Positions 12,216-23,769 of a stretch of DNA of 64,000 nucleotides are shown one piece after another (positions within the stretch are counted from its first letter, which is position 1; each line of letters begins with the position of its first letter). Under the pieces are notes generated by a model that worked only from the letters and a program-made list of their open reading frames with translations, did no database searches and had not been told where the DNA came from. The position numbers and the translations under genes were made by a program. This DNA is from Sebastes aleutianus (Eukaryota > Chordata > Actinopteri > Perciformes > Sebastidae), in NCBI GenBank assembly GCA_916700875.1, contig CAKAKS010000039.1:23705315-23769314 (forward strand), written 5' to 3'.

Positions 12216-14768
12216 AAATGACTTAAATTATTATTCATTTATCGAAAAACAATATCTATCTATTAATCATACTGATCATTTAATCTCTGAAAAGAGACTG
12301 TGTCCTCCTACAGAACCAACTCAACTTTAGTAAATCGATTGCTAAACATTTTACTGTGCTGACCTTCAGGTATCTAGGTATGATGGATTGTGTTCACTGG
12401 AATTCACTTTTTCACTTTGCATTATGATCCGCACTTTATGGCTTTTTCTGAACATTTTTCTGTATCCTACAGCGATGCATTCCAGTGTGCTGGTGTGTGG
12501 TAACTCTACACTGTAAGTGTACTACAGGTCAACAGAGGTTGATGTTTATTATATTGCTATAAAATGACTTCTGAATTTGTAGGTCTAATGGGATGGAAAT
12601 TGTTTTATAATGCCTGCCTAAACAGCATAAATTCATACAGTTAACTGACAAGTGGAGGGCCAAGTGGTAATGACAGCATTTGGCAGGCTTTAGACCATAT
12701 TTATCTCCACTGCTGTCAATTTTGCTGAACCATCAATAACGGTTCATCCATCACTGTGCATTTGAATGTCTTCAAGGTGATCTTTAACAGATCACTTAAT
12801 GCATTTGAAAAGGCAGCAGTTTGCGGCTTATTCTACAGTAAAGGGTGAAACATCATCCTTTTTTCTCATTTGCTCAGTAAAAGCAGCAACATTTATATTT
12901 CTTTCTTAACATACAAAGGGCCATTAAGGATGTGCACACTTAGTAGTACATCAAAGCTCAGATAGCAGTGTTTGACGGGCACTCCCTCATTGCCTTAACA
13001 TGGTCAACAGACTCACTCCCTAGAAGGTGAGATAACGCTTAGCATCTAAATGAGGCCAGCTCTGTCACAGGTCAACGCTATGCAGCTGAGTTCATAATGA
13101 GGAGGAAAGGTGCACGCCTTATTTGAGGATTTTGGTTTACGCTGTCGGCACCTATGCCACGTTGCCCTTGAAAGAGGCATTCTCATTATGGATAGTCAGG
13201 ATGCTGGAGAATCACATTGGAAATTAAATATGCTTATTAAAGGTGATGGATAAATGGATTATGTTTTAATTGGTCTGTTATTATGAGTGGTTGATTGGAT
13301 TGTCCTTCGCAGGCTATTGATCTTGGGGCTGAGGTTGATTAAGAAGTGGACTGAGAAGAGGATGAGTGAGTTTCAATGCGCACAGAGAATATATATTATA
13401 TATTCAGGACAAGATGCCCTGAAGATCAGTTGTGGAGAAGTATTTAAATTGTTCTTGTGAAGTAAAGATAAAGGGTACTTCAGTGTCAAAAGTAAAAAGT
13501 GCTCAGGCAATGGCCTTTTCCAGTAGGTATTTTTGTATTAATATGCAGTATTTTTTAGTGGCCAGATGGGAAATATGAAATGCAGCAATGAATCATATGA
13601 GCTTATTTTGAATATAAAACCACAATCTGTCAGTAACTACTGGCAACAGCCATTGGATAAATGTCGTTAAATTAGTAAGAAGTTTCCATCTGAAATGTAG
13701 ACAATAAATTAACTTTGTAACTCTCCATATCTGCCCTTTGGTACTTTATGACTGATTAAAAAAAGATTGAAAAAACGGAATAAATCTGACTGGCTGTAGA
13801 AGATGTAAAATGTTTCACAAACACAACACAACCCAGTCTTTCATCTCTCTAGTAAATGGAGAATGAACAGTATGTTACGGCTGTGCAAGAGTTGGTCCAT
13901 GTGGCTCTGAAGGCAAAGGTGACATCTCACTATGACTTGGGGGTAAAGGTGTTTATATACACACTGCCAGCATGACTCACATTTCCTGCCTCCCTGAGCA
14001 CAGTCTGTTCAGGTCACACACCCGGAGAAAACCCCTCATTGAAGCTAACCCAACAACAATGACCTGTGTGATGCTGGAACCTACTCAAATAACTGCAACA
14101 GAGGGCTTTTTCTTCCGCTTTGTGTTCTATGATTCTGTAAATCTTATTTCCCAACAAAACAGACCTTTGCCATGTGTCGGGATGTTCTGACCTCTGCACT
14201 ACACTGAAACACAGAGCTTGGTCCGTATTAAAAGTCTTTGTTATGACATTAAACATTCCCATTAAAAGATGGAGAAACACACAGACACATCACCAAAAAT
14301 CATATTGTATCCATAAACTACATTGTTTAGCTGCTGTTCAAAAACAATACAACAGAATATCTATAGGTCAGAGTAATATAATAATTACAGTATAGACTGT
14401 TAAATGGAATTATGTTTTGGGCATTTGAACTGATGCTTTAATGCAGTAGTTTCACTCCCACCATTTTATAAAGCAAAAAAACCCATGCAGACTTTATGCA
14501 TTGTGCCGAACAATGTCTTTTAGCTATTCTCAAATCACCCTCAAACAGACAGGATCACTGTGCTGCTGCCAAAAGGCAGGCTGCAGGATACATGTAGCTT
14601 AACCTAAAAACAGAAATATCCATTTTAAATTCCCAGCTGCAAGTCTCTGCTGAGCTTCAGTAGAGCTCTTGCCATGCTAAATGGCATTTTACACCGTCTC
14701 AACTGAGGTGAGGGCACAGAGTCAGTTTTACTCAATGATGCAGTGGGTTATTAAAACTGGGTTTTAAG
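12216..14768. other. Repeat-poor stretch; possible conserved non-coding sequence
   Basis: No gene and no recognised repeat. The segment 13060-13340 has balanced composition, several TAAT-type homeodomain core words and no repeat-like character, which fits a conserved regulatory block, but conservation cannot be tested here. Open frames near 13972-14395 overlap on both strands and have no motif. Confidence 0.35.
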
Positions 14769-15405
14769 CAGAGATGTCCCGAGCCGATCCTAAGGATTAG
14801 TATCGGGGCCGATCCGGGCATATTTTAATGGATCAGTGGTTAAAATAAAGCCGATCAAAATCTGATCCTTTCTTTACAGAATTTTATTGTGTTTTGTCCA
14901 TCTCAACCTGCTATTGCAGCGCTGCCCTCCTTTACTACAGCGAGGCCACAGTGCGTTTCACTGAATATCCAAGATCAAATTAGAGTGGGTGAATGTGAAA
15001 AATGATTTGAATGGGGTGACTCGGGACTCTGAGGTTTGCAAAGTACACTGAGTCGCTAAACAACAATGCAAACACATTGTTATATCTCCTCTCTGCCTCG
15101 TTAGCAAAGAGCAGCAAACTTTTAGGTAACAGCTTCACATTTTTAGCAGCCACTGACAGTCCCTTTCACACGTTTAAATGGTGAATATCGCCTGCGCTGT
15201 CGTTAATGAACTAATTCCGAGAGTTACTTGACAGAAGGCCAACATTAAACTTGTCTGTTGTCTGGTTTGTGTGCTCGCTGTAAGCCGGTGTCTTTACTCG
15301 TCAAAGATAATTTGTAAGGGAAGAACTTCCACTGTGTAACACTACTTAGTTCCCACAGCTCCAACAGAGTGATACGTCTTCTCTCTAGCAAATTTTGTTA
15401 TATCT
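14769..15405 (+). mobile_element. hAT-like element, 5' portion only
   Basis: Begins cagagatgtcccgagccgat followed by repeated gatcc/gatcgg words, the layout of teleost hAT termini of the gggatgtcccgat type. Internal sequence to about 15400 continues without a recognisable right terminus. The right side is replaced by sequence starting ttaaaggaacagtgtgtgac (15412), itself a frequent fish repeat start. No transposase was read. Confidence 0.55.
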
Positions 15406-15430
15406 GTCATTTAAAGGAACAGTGTGTGAC

Positions 15431-15550
15431 CGATCGGGTCGAGCATAGCGACCCACTGGGTCGAGTACAGCGACCCACTTGGTCGAGTATAGCGACAGAC
15501 TGGGTCTAGCGAGTGACCGACTGGGTCAAGTATAGCGACCCACTGGCTCC
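15431..15550 (+). repeat. Minisatellite, 22-bp unit, about 5 copies
   Basis: Units of the form cgacccactgggtcgagtat plus ag. Clean 22-bp copies are at 15449-15470 and 15471-15492. Variant copies, one with a short insertion, cover 15431-15448, 15493-15517, 15518-15535 and 15536-15550. Each unit contains the self-complementary word cgaccca/tgggtcg. Being open on the minus strand, it inflates an open frame at 15411-15848. Confidence 0.85.
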
Positions 15551-15589
15551 ACTGAGTTAACATTTTGCTATGATGGTTGTTTCTTAGTT

Positions 15590-15852
15590 GAGTGGCTGTG
15601 GCTCGGAGGTAGAGTGGGTCGCCCATCAAACGGTATGTTGGTGGTTCGATCCCCGGCTCCTCCAGTCCACATGTCGAAGCGTCCTTGAGTAAAATACTTA
15701 ACTCCAAATTGCTCCCGCAGGCTGTGCCATCGGTGTGTGAATGAGTATTTAGATGGGCAGGTTGGCACCTTGTGTGAATGGGTGAATGCTTTATAGTGTA
15801 AAGCGCTTTGAGTGGTTGGTAGACTAGACAAGCGCTATATAAATGCAAGTCA
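15590..15852 (+). mobile_element. tRNA-derived SINE
   Basis: The head contains a pol III A-box-like word, tggctcggaggtagag (15599-15614), and a B-box, ggttcgatccc (15643-15653), spaced as in tRNA genes. It continues into a tRNA-unrelated body and ends agcgctatataaatgcaag. The order of parts matches the common percomorph tRNA-SINE I recall. It is not a functional tRNA: the sequence between the boxes does not fold as a cloverleaf with a sensible anticodon arm. It abuts the 22-bp minisatellite, separated by only about 40 bp. Confidence 0.85.
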
Positions 15853-16207
15853 ATTTGCCACCTGACAGTAGTTTATCCTTTGGGTCCCCAGCCGGTAGTC
15901 CTTGTATGTTAAACCGGTTGGTAGGATGAGGGATAAGCATGCAATGAATGCCATTAGCGCCATGGCAAACCTGTTCCCCGGTGTTAATGTGGACCCTACT
16001 TTACAATTACAATTAGTTGTAAAAATCCCAATTAAAGACAAAATGTATTAAAAGTACATACAGATACTAATACTACAGGTTTATACCCACATATAGTATA
16101 TCAATATAAAAAGAAGCCAATAATTATAGTGTAATCCACCCAATTTTGACTAAATATTGTTTTTATTATTTATTATATATTATATTATACAATTATACTA
16201 ATTATGT
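15853..16207. other. No recognised feature
   Basis: AT-rich sequence with runs of tattatata around 16150-16200. It may be decayed continuation of the adjacent minus-strand LINE, but no coding similarity could be read. Confidence 0.4.
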
Positions 16208-16420
16208 ATACGAATAATACAAATTGAATAACACAGGACCAAGAATTGAACCCTGTGGAACTCCATATAAGGCCTTTTACTATTTAGACATTAGGTCCCC
16301 CAAAGAGACGAAAAGTCATTGTCCTATATTTAACCAGTTTGGGATTGGTCCCTGTAATCCAGTGCAATTGTCAAAATGTTGTGACCCACTGTTTAAATGC
16401 ATGTTTGTTTTTGCGAAGGT
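16208..16420 (-). pseudogene. LINE reverse-transcriptase fragment (degenerate)
   Basis: On the minus strand from 16264 downward the codons read GVPQGSILGPVLFNLY, the highly conserved motif of non-LTR reverse transcriptases that precedes the catalytic YxDD block. Upstream in the same frame are QHFDNCTGLQGPIPNWLN and LFVSLGDLMSK, which align in order with the usual region before GVPQGS in L2/CR1/Rex-like LINEs. At least three in-frame stops break it: one after NIGQ and two before KALYGVPQ. Only this short central piece survives; the YxDD block and the ends were not found. It is inactive. Confidence 0.88.
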
Positions 16421-17526
16421 CATGTAAACTTTAATAAGTACTGATGGAGTCCTGGTGGAAGGTGTCATATTGTTCTGTAGTTACTGATAACATAGGTATC
16501 TAGGTAATTCTTTTTCAAGCATATTTGTAAGATTGGCAATTAATACTTGTTTCACTGCCTTTTTCTAAAAAGATAAAGAAAACAAGATAAACACGAAGGA
16601 TTTGTGTGGGATCACTGCTCAGAAACATTCCTAATGACTGTGGGGATAAGGTCTATGACTTGACGTACCTCAGTCCATATCCATGACTTCCCAAGTTTCA
16701 ATTCCCTGAGTGACTTTCATAGCTCTCCAATCGGTCAAGCAAAAAATATTAATGGGAGTGGACTGCCAAATCTCCTTTTAAAGAAACCCCCCCACCAATA
16801 ACAAAGTGAGCTCTGGGCAGCAAACACAGCACAGCCGTTCCTGGAATTGTTTGCTCTGTTTGCACAAGACTTGAAATTTTACCAGATACTTTTTCAAAGA
16901 AACAGGTTTACTGCAATGTTCCTGCCAAGGTGAAGGACAAACATGAAGACACTCGAGCACAGTGAGATGACAAAATAGGGAGGATGGAAAGCATGAAGGA
17001 AGCAATAAAACAAATCTTGCTTATTACATTGTTGCTCGCCCTCACTATAAACATGGGATCGCCATTGGGGGAACTGCTATCATTTTATTTGAAGAAGACG
17101 AGAAATGGATGGGATAAAACAGCAGCAGAAATAGTTAAATGTGCCCTTATCTTCCCTGTTTTCTCCAAACCACGTGGGAAAGGCATGCGGCAATAAATGT
17201 CACTACATAGAACTTCACTTTGAACGGAATGTGTCAGTCTGCTTATCCGGCAATTTATTGGTCTGCATCTCACTTTAATTTGCAAGCAACTTTTCTATAA
17301 AATGAATAAGTAACTCCCAGACTCTTTTCTGCAATGTGTAGTTATAGTGACATTAAAGTACAGACTAAAATAAAGTGATTGTAGGATTCTTCTTTTTCAA
17401 AAGGTTTTATTTAACTGAATGCAAAAATCTCAGTTTTTTCTGATTAAGCAATCTGTAGTTTTCTGCTCAGGTTTGTCATTTGGACCGATGCCAGGTTCAT
17501 GCCAAATGAGACAATGCAATTTGATA
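16421..17526. other. No recognised feature
   Basis: Non-coding sequence with no supported gene. The upper part may hold further unrecognisable LINE sequence. The 70-75 aa frames at 16778-17005 minus and 16984-17196 plus have no motif. Confidence 0.45.
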
Positions 17527-18175
17527 TAGGGCTGTGTATTGGCAAGAATCTGGTGATATGATACGTATCATGATACAGGGTAGCGATTCAATAGATTGCG
17601 ATATATTGCAATACTGTAAGCAAGGTGACATACCCAATCTATGCAATTTTAAAACCATTTTGGGACCCCAGTAGGCAGAAATATTCAAATACACCATTTT
17701 AGAATAGGTAAAAATAACACATTTGTACTACATGCAAAAAACTGCATTGGATTAGCATTAAGTGGGCATGTCTGTAAAGGGGAGACTCGTGGGTACCCAT
17801 AGAACAAATTTTCATCGGGTGAGAGGTCAAGAGACCCTTTTGAAAATGGCCTTGGCAGTTTTTCCTCGCCAAAATTTAGCGCAACTTTGGAGCATTATTT
17901 AGCCTCCTTTGCGACATGCAAGTATGACCTGACATGATTGGTACCAATGGATTTCTTCCTTCCTTTGTAGTTTCAAACTATTCACTCATTCACTCTAGCT
18001 TTAAAACTGAGCCCGCTACAACCTCCGAAACACAGAATAGCGATTGGGTCCGCCAGTGGGCCGTCGGATTTTTAAGATGTTACTTAAAAATCAATACAGC
18101 ATTTTGAAGAATCGATACAGTATTGCAAAACATAATATCGCGATACTCATGTGTATCGATATTTTGTTATACCCC
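17527..18175 (+). mobile_element. hAT-like element, ~650 bp
   Basis: Starts tagggctgtgtattggcaag, with subterminal gatacgtatcatgatac and cgatatattgc words. The right part carries the complementary style (aatatcgcgatac near 18132, ending cgatattttgttataccccc). The right terminus is degraded, and I could not find an 8-bp duplication. The interior (17755-18027) contains a block almost identical, in inverted orientation, to the interior of the element at 36103-36784. No transposase. Confidence 0.75.
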
Positions 18176-19433
18176 CACGACCTCCCAACATGATTTGTAA
18201 TAACATGTCAACTAAGACTGATTGTGGATTATCCTTATCACTGTGTGCAAATCATTGAACACTTAATTATCTATGAAAAATGAAAGTAATTTCATTTAAT
18301 AGATTATACTTCAACTTTTATGCTCTTCCACTCTTATCTGTCAACCCACTCCACACACTCTTTCTCTTATTTCTCATCTTGTGCACCACCATTAGGACTT
18401 TGTGTCACTGAAGTTAAACTGTTGGGTAAAACTGGTGTATTCATTAGCTGTAGTGTGGTGCAGCCACTGCATTGCAGAGTTGGAGAACTGATGAATGTTC
18501 AGACGGCTCACTGAGAATGTAGATTCTATTTTACCGCCTCTTTTCAAGGCACTAATAATGGTGACTGCATTTAAACCCTTTTGCCGATAATTCTGTTCAA
18601 ATCCATACATGACATCAATGCTGGCTGTAGGGTGTTTGGAAGTCAGTGTTACTGGGGGATCAACGACCCTGTAAATTTCCCTTAGGCAAATCCCGGCTGA
18701 CTGCTTTGACAAGGTGATGTCGCACAACCACTCACCGCTGCTGCTTTTCTCTGCTCACAGCTTTCGCTTCCACTGGAGGGAAATAGTGCCAGCTTAACAG
18801 CTTGTTTGGTCAAGTAGCGCATCAGAGACACTAGACAACAGTCAGCCTCTGAGCCTCAATGCTGCTGCGCCTCCTTTTCTTTTGTTTGCTCATACGGAAT
18901 AAAAGACAAAAGATAATGGGTATTGACATCCTTGGTGGATTGCCTCACAATTTCATTGCCAAGAAAAATAAGAACAAATTGAGCTGGATTCTAAAAACCG
19001 GTTAGAGGAAAAAATAAAAATAAAGGTTGCAGAGCTCCATTTAGAGATGATGGAGGGGTAGAATCTCCCTGAACGTTCCCTGCAGAGCAGTGTGCCGAGG
19101 TTGTATACCACAATGACCTCCTGCCCGGTGCTCTGCTGACTATTTCATTTACAGACGGGAGGTCACAAGGGGGACATAGTTTGGACTCTGCAAGAATTCA
19201 TTACTCCAACCCCATTACCTTGAATAGGAAATGAAGTCCCTGGAAAAGGTGGAATTAAAAGAGCTGAGGGAAATGTGCTAGCTTCAAAAGCAAAACCGCA
19301 TTTGGGCTGCCAAAGGTTAACTCTTAACATTTTCCCACTGGCGGCTGCAGCGTCAAAGCGTGCTCGATGCCAATCTGTGAAGAGACTCAATGTGTACCTT
19401 ATGATGTCGGTGACTGGGGAAATTGGAATCTTT
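18176..19433. other. No recognised feature
   Basis: Repeat-poor non-coding sequence. The 111-aa frame on the minus strand at 18392-18727 and the 95-aa frame at 19163-19450 lack recognisable domains and conventional splice context. Confidence 0.4.
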
Positions 19434-19498
19434 ATCTCTCTCTCTCTCACTCTCTCTCTCTCTCTCTCTCTCCCTCTCTCCCTCTCTCTCCCTCTCTT
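19434..19498 (+). repeat. CT microsatellite
   Basis: Nearly pure (CT)n with ccct interruptions, about 65 bp. Low-complexity open frames overlapping it on both strands are artefacts of the repeat. Confidence 0.95.
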
Positions 19499-19782
19499 AC
19501 TGCCAGGTTCCTGGCATTCGAAACATGTCTGGGTTTGTTAATTAGACACGGAGAGAAAGACAGAGCGAGAGACTGTTTATCATGGTAAGGATTCCATCTT
19601 TGGCAGTCTGGCCAGGAGTTTAAACAGTTATCTGGTTTTATGAAGTCAGATATCATCAGATAATGATCTTTGGGTTCCAGTGTTGCCAGAATAATATTGC
19701 TTGGCTGTGAAAAAAAACACTTAAATTCAGCCGTTTCCAGTATTTCAAAGCTCGATGTACAACTTAATTTGCATGAGTTACT

Positions 19783-20487
19783 CAGGCTTCATCCACACTA
19801 ATACGTTTTAAAATGAAAACGACCACCGTATACATGAGCGTTTTAGCAGCATTTTAGAAATGATCTGTGTCCATACTAACATGCCTGAAAACGAATATCA
19901 CATGACCATTCACTTCCACGTGTGCCGGTGTAAACAGAAAGCAGATTTTTCTTCTCTGCGGTTGGTTGTTTTATTATTCTATCGCAGTAACAAAGCTGCT
20001 ACTAGGTTACTATAGCTTAACTTAGGTCTTGCTTTAACTTTCTCACACACATCAAATTTCTTTTAAAAATGAACAATTACAAATCAAAGTTTTACTTCAT
20101 TATGGGTCAAGCAATTTGGTCCACACACGTCTCACTCGTTTCGCCTCCATTTCGTTGTTGTATGTTCTCACACTCGTAGATCTGCCGGGTGTCTGGAAGA
20201 CCCTGTCGTACTGGAGAGCAGCAGTTATAGGGAAGTGTACGTTGTGATGTATAAGACCCAATCAAGAAGCAAATTGGGGGTCTGTGTCATTGTTTTGAAA
20301 GGTCTCCGTTTCTACCCGTCTACGCTAAAACGCAACACTGGAGTTTTTTAAACTAATCATCAGCAGCGTTTTCAAACGTATCCGTTTTTGGGGTTCTAAT
20401 TTGCCGGAGTAGTGTGGATGCTAGGCGTAAACGTAGCAAAAGTTATGCGTTTTAAAACTAAAATGTATCAGTGTGTATGTTGCCTCA
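19783..20487. mobile_element. TIR element, ~700 bp, non-autonomous
   Basis: The left end reads caggcttcatccacactaat followed by acgttttaaaatg. The right end, on the minus strand, reads ctgaggcaacatacacactg followed by atacattttag. The two align over roughly 40 bp with mismatches. The interior has repeated gttttaaaa and aaaacg words and no transposase frame. I recall this as a common fish repeat whose ends contain ccacact and aaacg. No exact target duplication was found. Confidence 0.65.
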
Positions 20488-20909
20488 GTGTAAAGAAATG
20501 GTATTACTGTCAGAGTGACCTAACCATCTCTCAAACAAACAGTTCAAATACTTTGTTTTTAACCAAAGTTAAAGAATAAGCAGTAGCACCTCTAAGCTGA
20601 CCAGATGACACATTGCATCTTGTTTGATCACTTTACACACAAACAGAAATATCAAAAGACAGTTTGTGGGTTGGTGTTGTAACCATTTCTTGATGAACAG
20701 ATGTTTATCCATCCGCCCAGCATTTCTGTGTAGCACATCTGCTGGTTGCCTGGCAACCTCACAGTAGCAACAATAATCTGGGAAGCTCTTAGCTGTTGTT
20801 TGCCAAAAAATAGTCACAGTGTGTTTTACTGTCATTCTTACATACACAAACAAGACACAACACGTTAATAGTGAACATAAGAGATGATGGTATTCTGATT
20901 TGTTAACGT

Positions 20910-21075
20910 TGGAGAGAGCCAGGCTAGCTTTATGCTAAGCTAAGCTAATCGGCTCCTGGCTTCAGTTCCACACTTAATACACAGACATCGGAGATTGGTA
21001 TCAATCTTCTCATCTAACTCTTGGCAAAAAAAAAGTGAGTAACCATATTTCTCAAAATGACAAAGTACCTTTTGT
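20910..21075 (+). repeat. Common percomorph repeat fragment
   Basis: Contains agccaggctagctttatgct, aagctaagctaatcggctcc and, further on, atcttctcatctaactcttgg and ttctcaaaatg. I recognise this ordered set as a very frequent short percomorph repeat. The class is unknown to me. Confidence 0.6.
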
Positions 21076-21095
21076 TGAACGAACAGGGGCACTGT

Positions 21096-21380
21096 GCTTA
21101 AGATAAGATAAGATAAGATATTCCTTTATTACTCCCGCAGTGGGGACATTGTGCAGTGTACAGCAGCAAAGGGGATAGTGCAAAAAACAAGATGCATCAG
21201 CTAACACAGTAAAAAAGAGCTAAACAAAGTGTAACAAAATATGAACCATTTAAATAGAAAGAAATATAAAAATAGGATCAGTAAATACAGAATTGACAAT
21301 AAACAGACTATTAAAAAATTGCTCTAGTGGACAAATGAAACTGCACAGTGAGAATGAAATGAAATTCCTCCTGATTTTCC
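21096..21380 (-). mobile_element. LINE/SINE 3' tail, minus orientation
   Basis: On the minus strand a sequence ending in gtccccactgcgggagtaat, then aaaggaa, is followed by (ttatc)n at 21120-21098. This is the typical 3' end of fish LINEs and of SINEs sharing their tails: a ccc..ggg stem, aataaa-like signal and short tandem tail. A similar tail occurs at 49187-49260. Coding sequence is absent, so this is a strongly 5'-truncated copy or a SINE. Confidence 0.65.
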
Positions 21381-22617
21381 ACCACTATTTTATATACATG
21401 GTCTTGCTGCTGTAAATACTCACTAGCACATCAAATATGTATTAATCTGCAGATGAAAATAGTCCCCAACAACTCACTCCTGTTAGAGTATAATGTTTGC
21501 AAAAAAAACTACAGTGGCCAGCTGTTTTAGGAAATAACTTAGCCTATGTAAATATCAAAGCATACATTTGTGACCTGTTTTTAAGATTCATGTAGAAATA
21601 GGAATTATTAGTCCTGAGTGTCAACTCATTGTTGGCTTTGGTCTTTTCATGGGATTTGTTGAGCGTAAGAAGCCTTATCCTCAAAGTCATTATATTGGGT
21701 GCTGTGTAATACACAGGCACACACACCCTCCAACACATTTATCTTAAAATCTCAAATTCCGTACATTTTCATATCAAACGGTAGCGTGTGCTGATTAGCA
21801 ACCTTTACATATAACTTTGTTCTCTTTATTTGAACCCCACCCCAACTTGCTCTCTCTCTCCTCCTCTCTCTGTCCCCACCCTACTCTCTGTGCTCTGGGG
21901 GTGGGAGTCGGGGTAGATGGGTGCATTAATAATGCAGTGCTGCCTGGAAACCAAACACGCTGCAGCGGAGTGCTGTGTAGAATTCTAAAGAGGTATTTGT
22001 TTGGACGCGGATGCCACCCTCCTCCTTCTGCTCCTCTTCGCAGCTTTCTCATCTCATCCCCCCACCCCACCTCCCATCCCCCCATACCCGTCTCAACAAC
22101 CGTCCAGCATCAGTGTACAAATCTGTTTGTCCCCTCTTACGAGACGTCTACTGTACAGACCGGGAGAAAGAGCTCAGCAATAGGCCCCCCTCTTGAATTG
22201 TTACTATAATCAAGATGATGCTTTAAGTGCATCCATTGAATTGGCTTCTTTACTACTCATACTTTTCTTCCAGAGAGAGCAGCTTTGCAATCCGAAAAAG
22301 GAAGATGTTGTGGCTCTAAAGCTGAACTGCAATGAAAGACCTCTTTTGTGCATTCTCCGTACAGCAATAAGATGGGGACGGCATAAAACGAGTGAGACAG
22401 AAATGGCACAAAAGACACAAAAATTTGGGTTAGTTGTTATTGTGCCTACATTGTACTTGTGTGAGTGTGTGCGTGTGTTTCGACAATACCCTCTGATTTC
22501 AAATCCACACAGTGTTTAGGAGCATCCAGTTAAATTGTCATTTCATTTTTGATCTTTTGTTATATTTATATCTTATTCCCTTTTTGAGGTATAATAAATA
22601 ACCCCAGTGTTCTAAAT
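21381..22617. other. Unassigned; includes a pyrimidine-rich block
   Basis: Sequence at 21830-22090 is strongly C/T-rich on the plus strand, giving long open frames on both strands that I judge compositional. A strong acceptor-like tract ends near 22273 (ttttcttccag) ahead of a 108-aa open frame (22193-22519), but there is no domain and no clear donor. Host exon status is unproven. Confidence 0.35.
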
Positions 22618-23733
22618 TAGGGATGGTTCGATACCACTTTTTTCTTTTGTCCGATACCTATACTGACACCTTGAGTATCTGCCGGTACTGATACCAATCA
22701 GATACTATCTTTTTCCCTCTATTAAACAACTAAGTTTAATAAATGTAATAATTTTAGTTACTTTGCAGATTTGGGTTATTAATACAAAAGATAATAAACT
22801 AATAAATGATGTATTATTAAAGATTAAACTATCCAGCAGTATATAAAGTCATTAAAATGACCTCCACATTTACCAGCTGCAACATTAAAGTAATGAACAC
22901 TTTAATGCATCAATAATTAGATTACAATAATATAATGTATATTATCCTGCATAATGAGTACTTTTATTTTTGGTACTTTAAGTATATGTCGATGCTAATG
23001 TTTATGTACTTTTACTTGAGTAGCCTAATATTTTTAATGCAGGACTTTTTTTTTCTTCCATCTCTGTAGGTTAATATTAGTTTATTGAAATATTAAAAGG
23101 GTTTCCCTTCACTCACATGCACACAATTTTCAGGTACAGTTAATGCAGTGTAGTGCGTGCACTGTTTACCTCTTCATTATCTACTGCTGCTGTCTGTCTC
23201 TCTTTCTCTCTCTAAAGTGCGTTCATGTACTGAGTTTTCACCTCTAGTAAAAGGAGTCGTTAATCTTTTTAGTTCTTTTTGGAGTGACGCCGTAACGTAA
23301 TGTTATGCAATGTGAGGTTTGTAAAATAAAATAAAACGGCAGCTACAATCATGAAGAAGACAAAACGCTCTGCCATTTCTCCTCTCCTGTTCCCGCTGTA
23401 AGTCACTCAGCGCTGACTGTCAGAACCCTTCACACACTGTCGGTTTAGAGACCTGCATTTACGTTGACAGTCAGTTCTGTAAAGAACACCATTCACACAC
23501 TTGACATTTTCTGTCGGGGCTAAATTCAAAACATTCGGGGCTTTAGCACTGGCAAAATGACCTGGCAACGCCGACTCAGAAGAGTGTTTGTGTCAGACTG
23601 ATCCCTGCACAGCTCGCGGCACAGATGCCGACATAGAAGAGCGTATGTGAAGGAAATGGATCGGATAAACTTTTTTTCCCCTCCAATACAGTTATTTTGG
23701 CCAGTATCGGACCGATACAGAGTATCAAATTCA
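22618..23733 (+). mobile_element. hAT-like element, ~1.1 kb
   Basis: Left end tagggatggttcgataccac with further ccgatac words. The right side has ccagtatcggaccgataca near 23700, the complementary style of terminus, but its last bases are degraded, so the outer border is approximate and no duplication could be confirmed. There is no recognisable transposase. It lies immediately beside the hAT element at 23778-24633. Confidence 0.65.
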
Positions 23734-23769
23734 TGAGGGTGTCTGTTTACTCCCTCTTTGGGTACTAGC

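Noticed and set aside
15590..15675. Functional tRNA gene
   Set aside because: A- and B-box words are present, but the sequence continues directly into a SINE body and does not give a credible cloverleaf.
15411..15848. 145-codon minus-strand frame as a protein with DPVG-type repeats
   Set aside because: The repeats are the 22-bp minisatellite and the rest is the SINE read backwards.
16224..16427. Plus-strand frame with GPRIEPCGTP as a host peptide
   Set aside because: It is the reverse complement of the conserved LINE reverse-transcriptase motif on the minus strand.
21817..22209. 130-codon plus-strand proline/leucine-rich frame as a gene
   Set aside because: Explained by the pyrimidine-rich block; frames are open in several phases and on both strands.
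22240..22519. Host exon after the acceptor-like ttttcttccag near 22273
   Set aside because: No donor at a sensible position with conserved phase, no domain, and such acceptor words recur in the many CT-rich stretches here.
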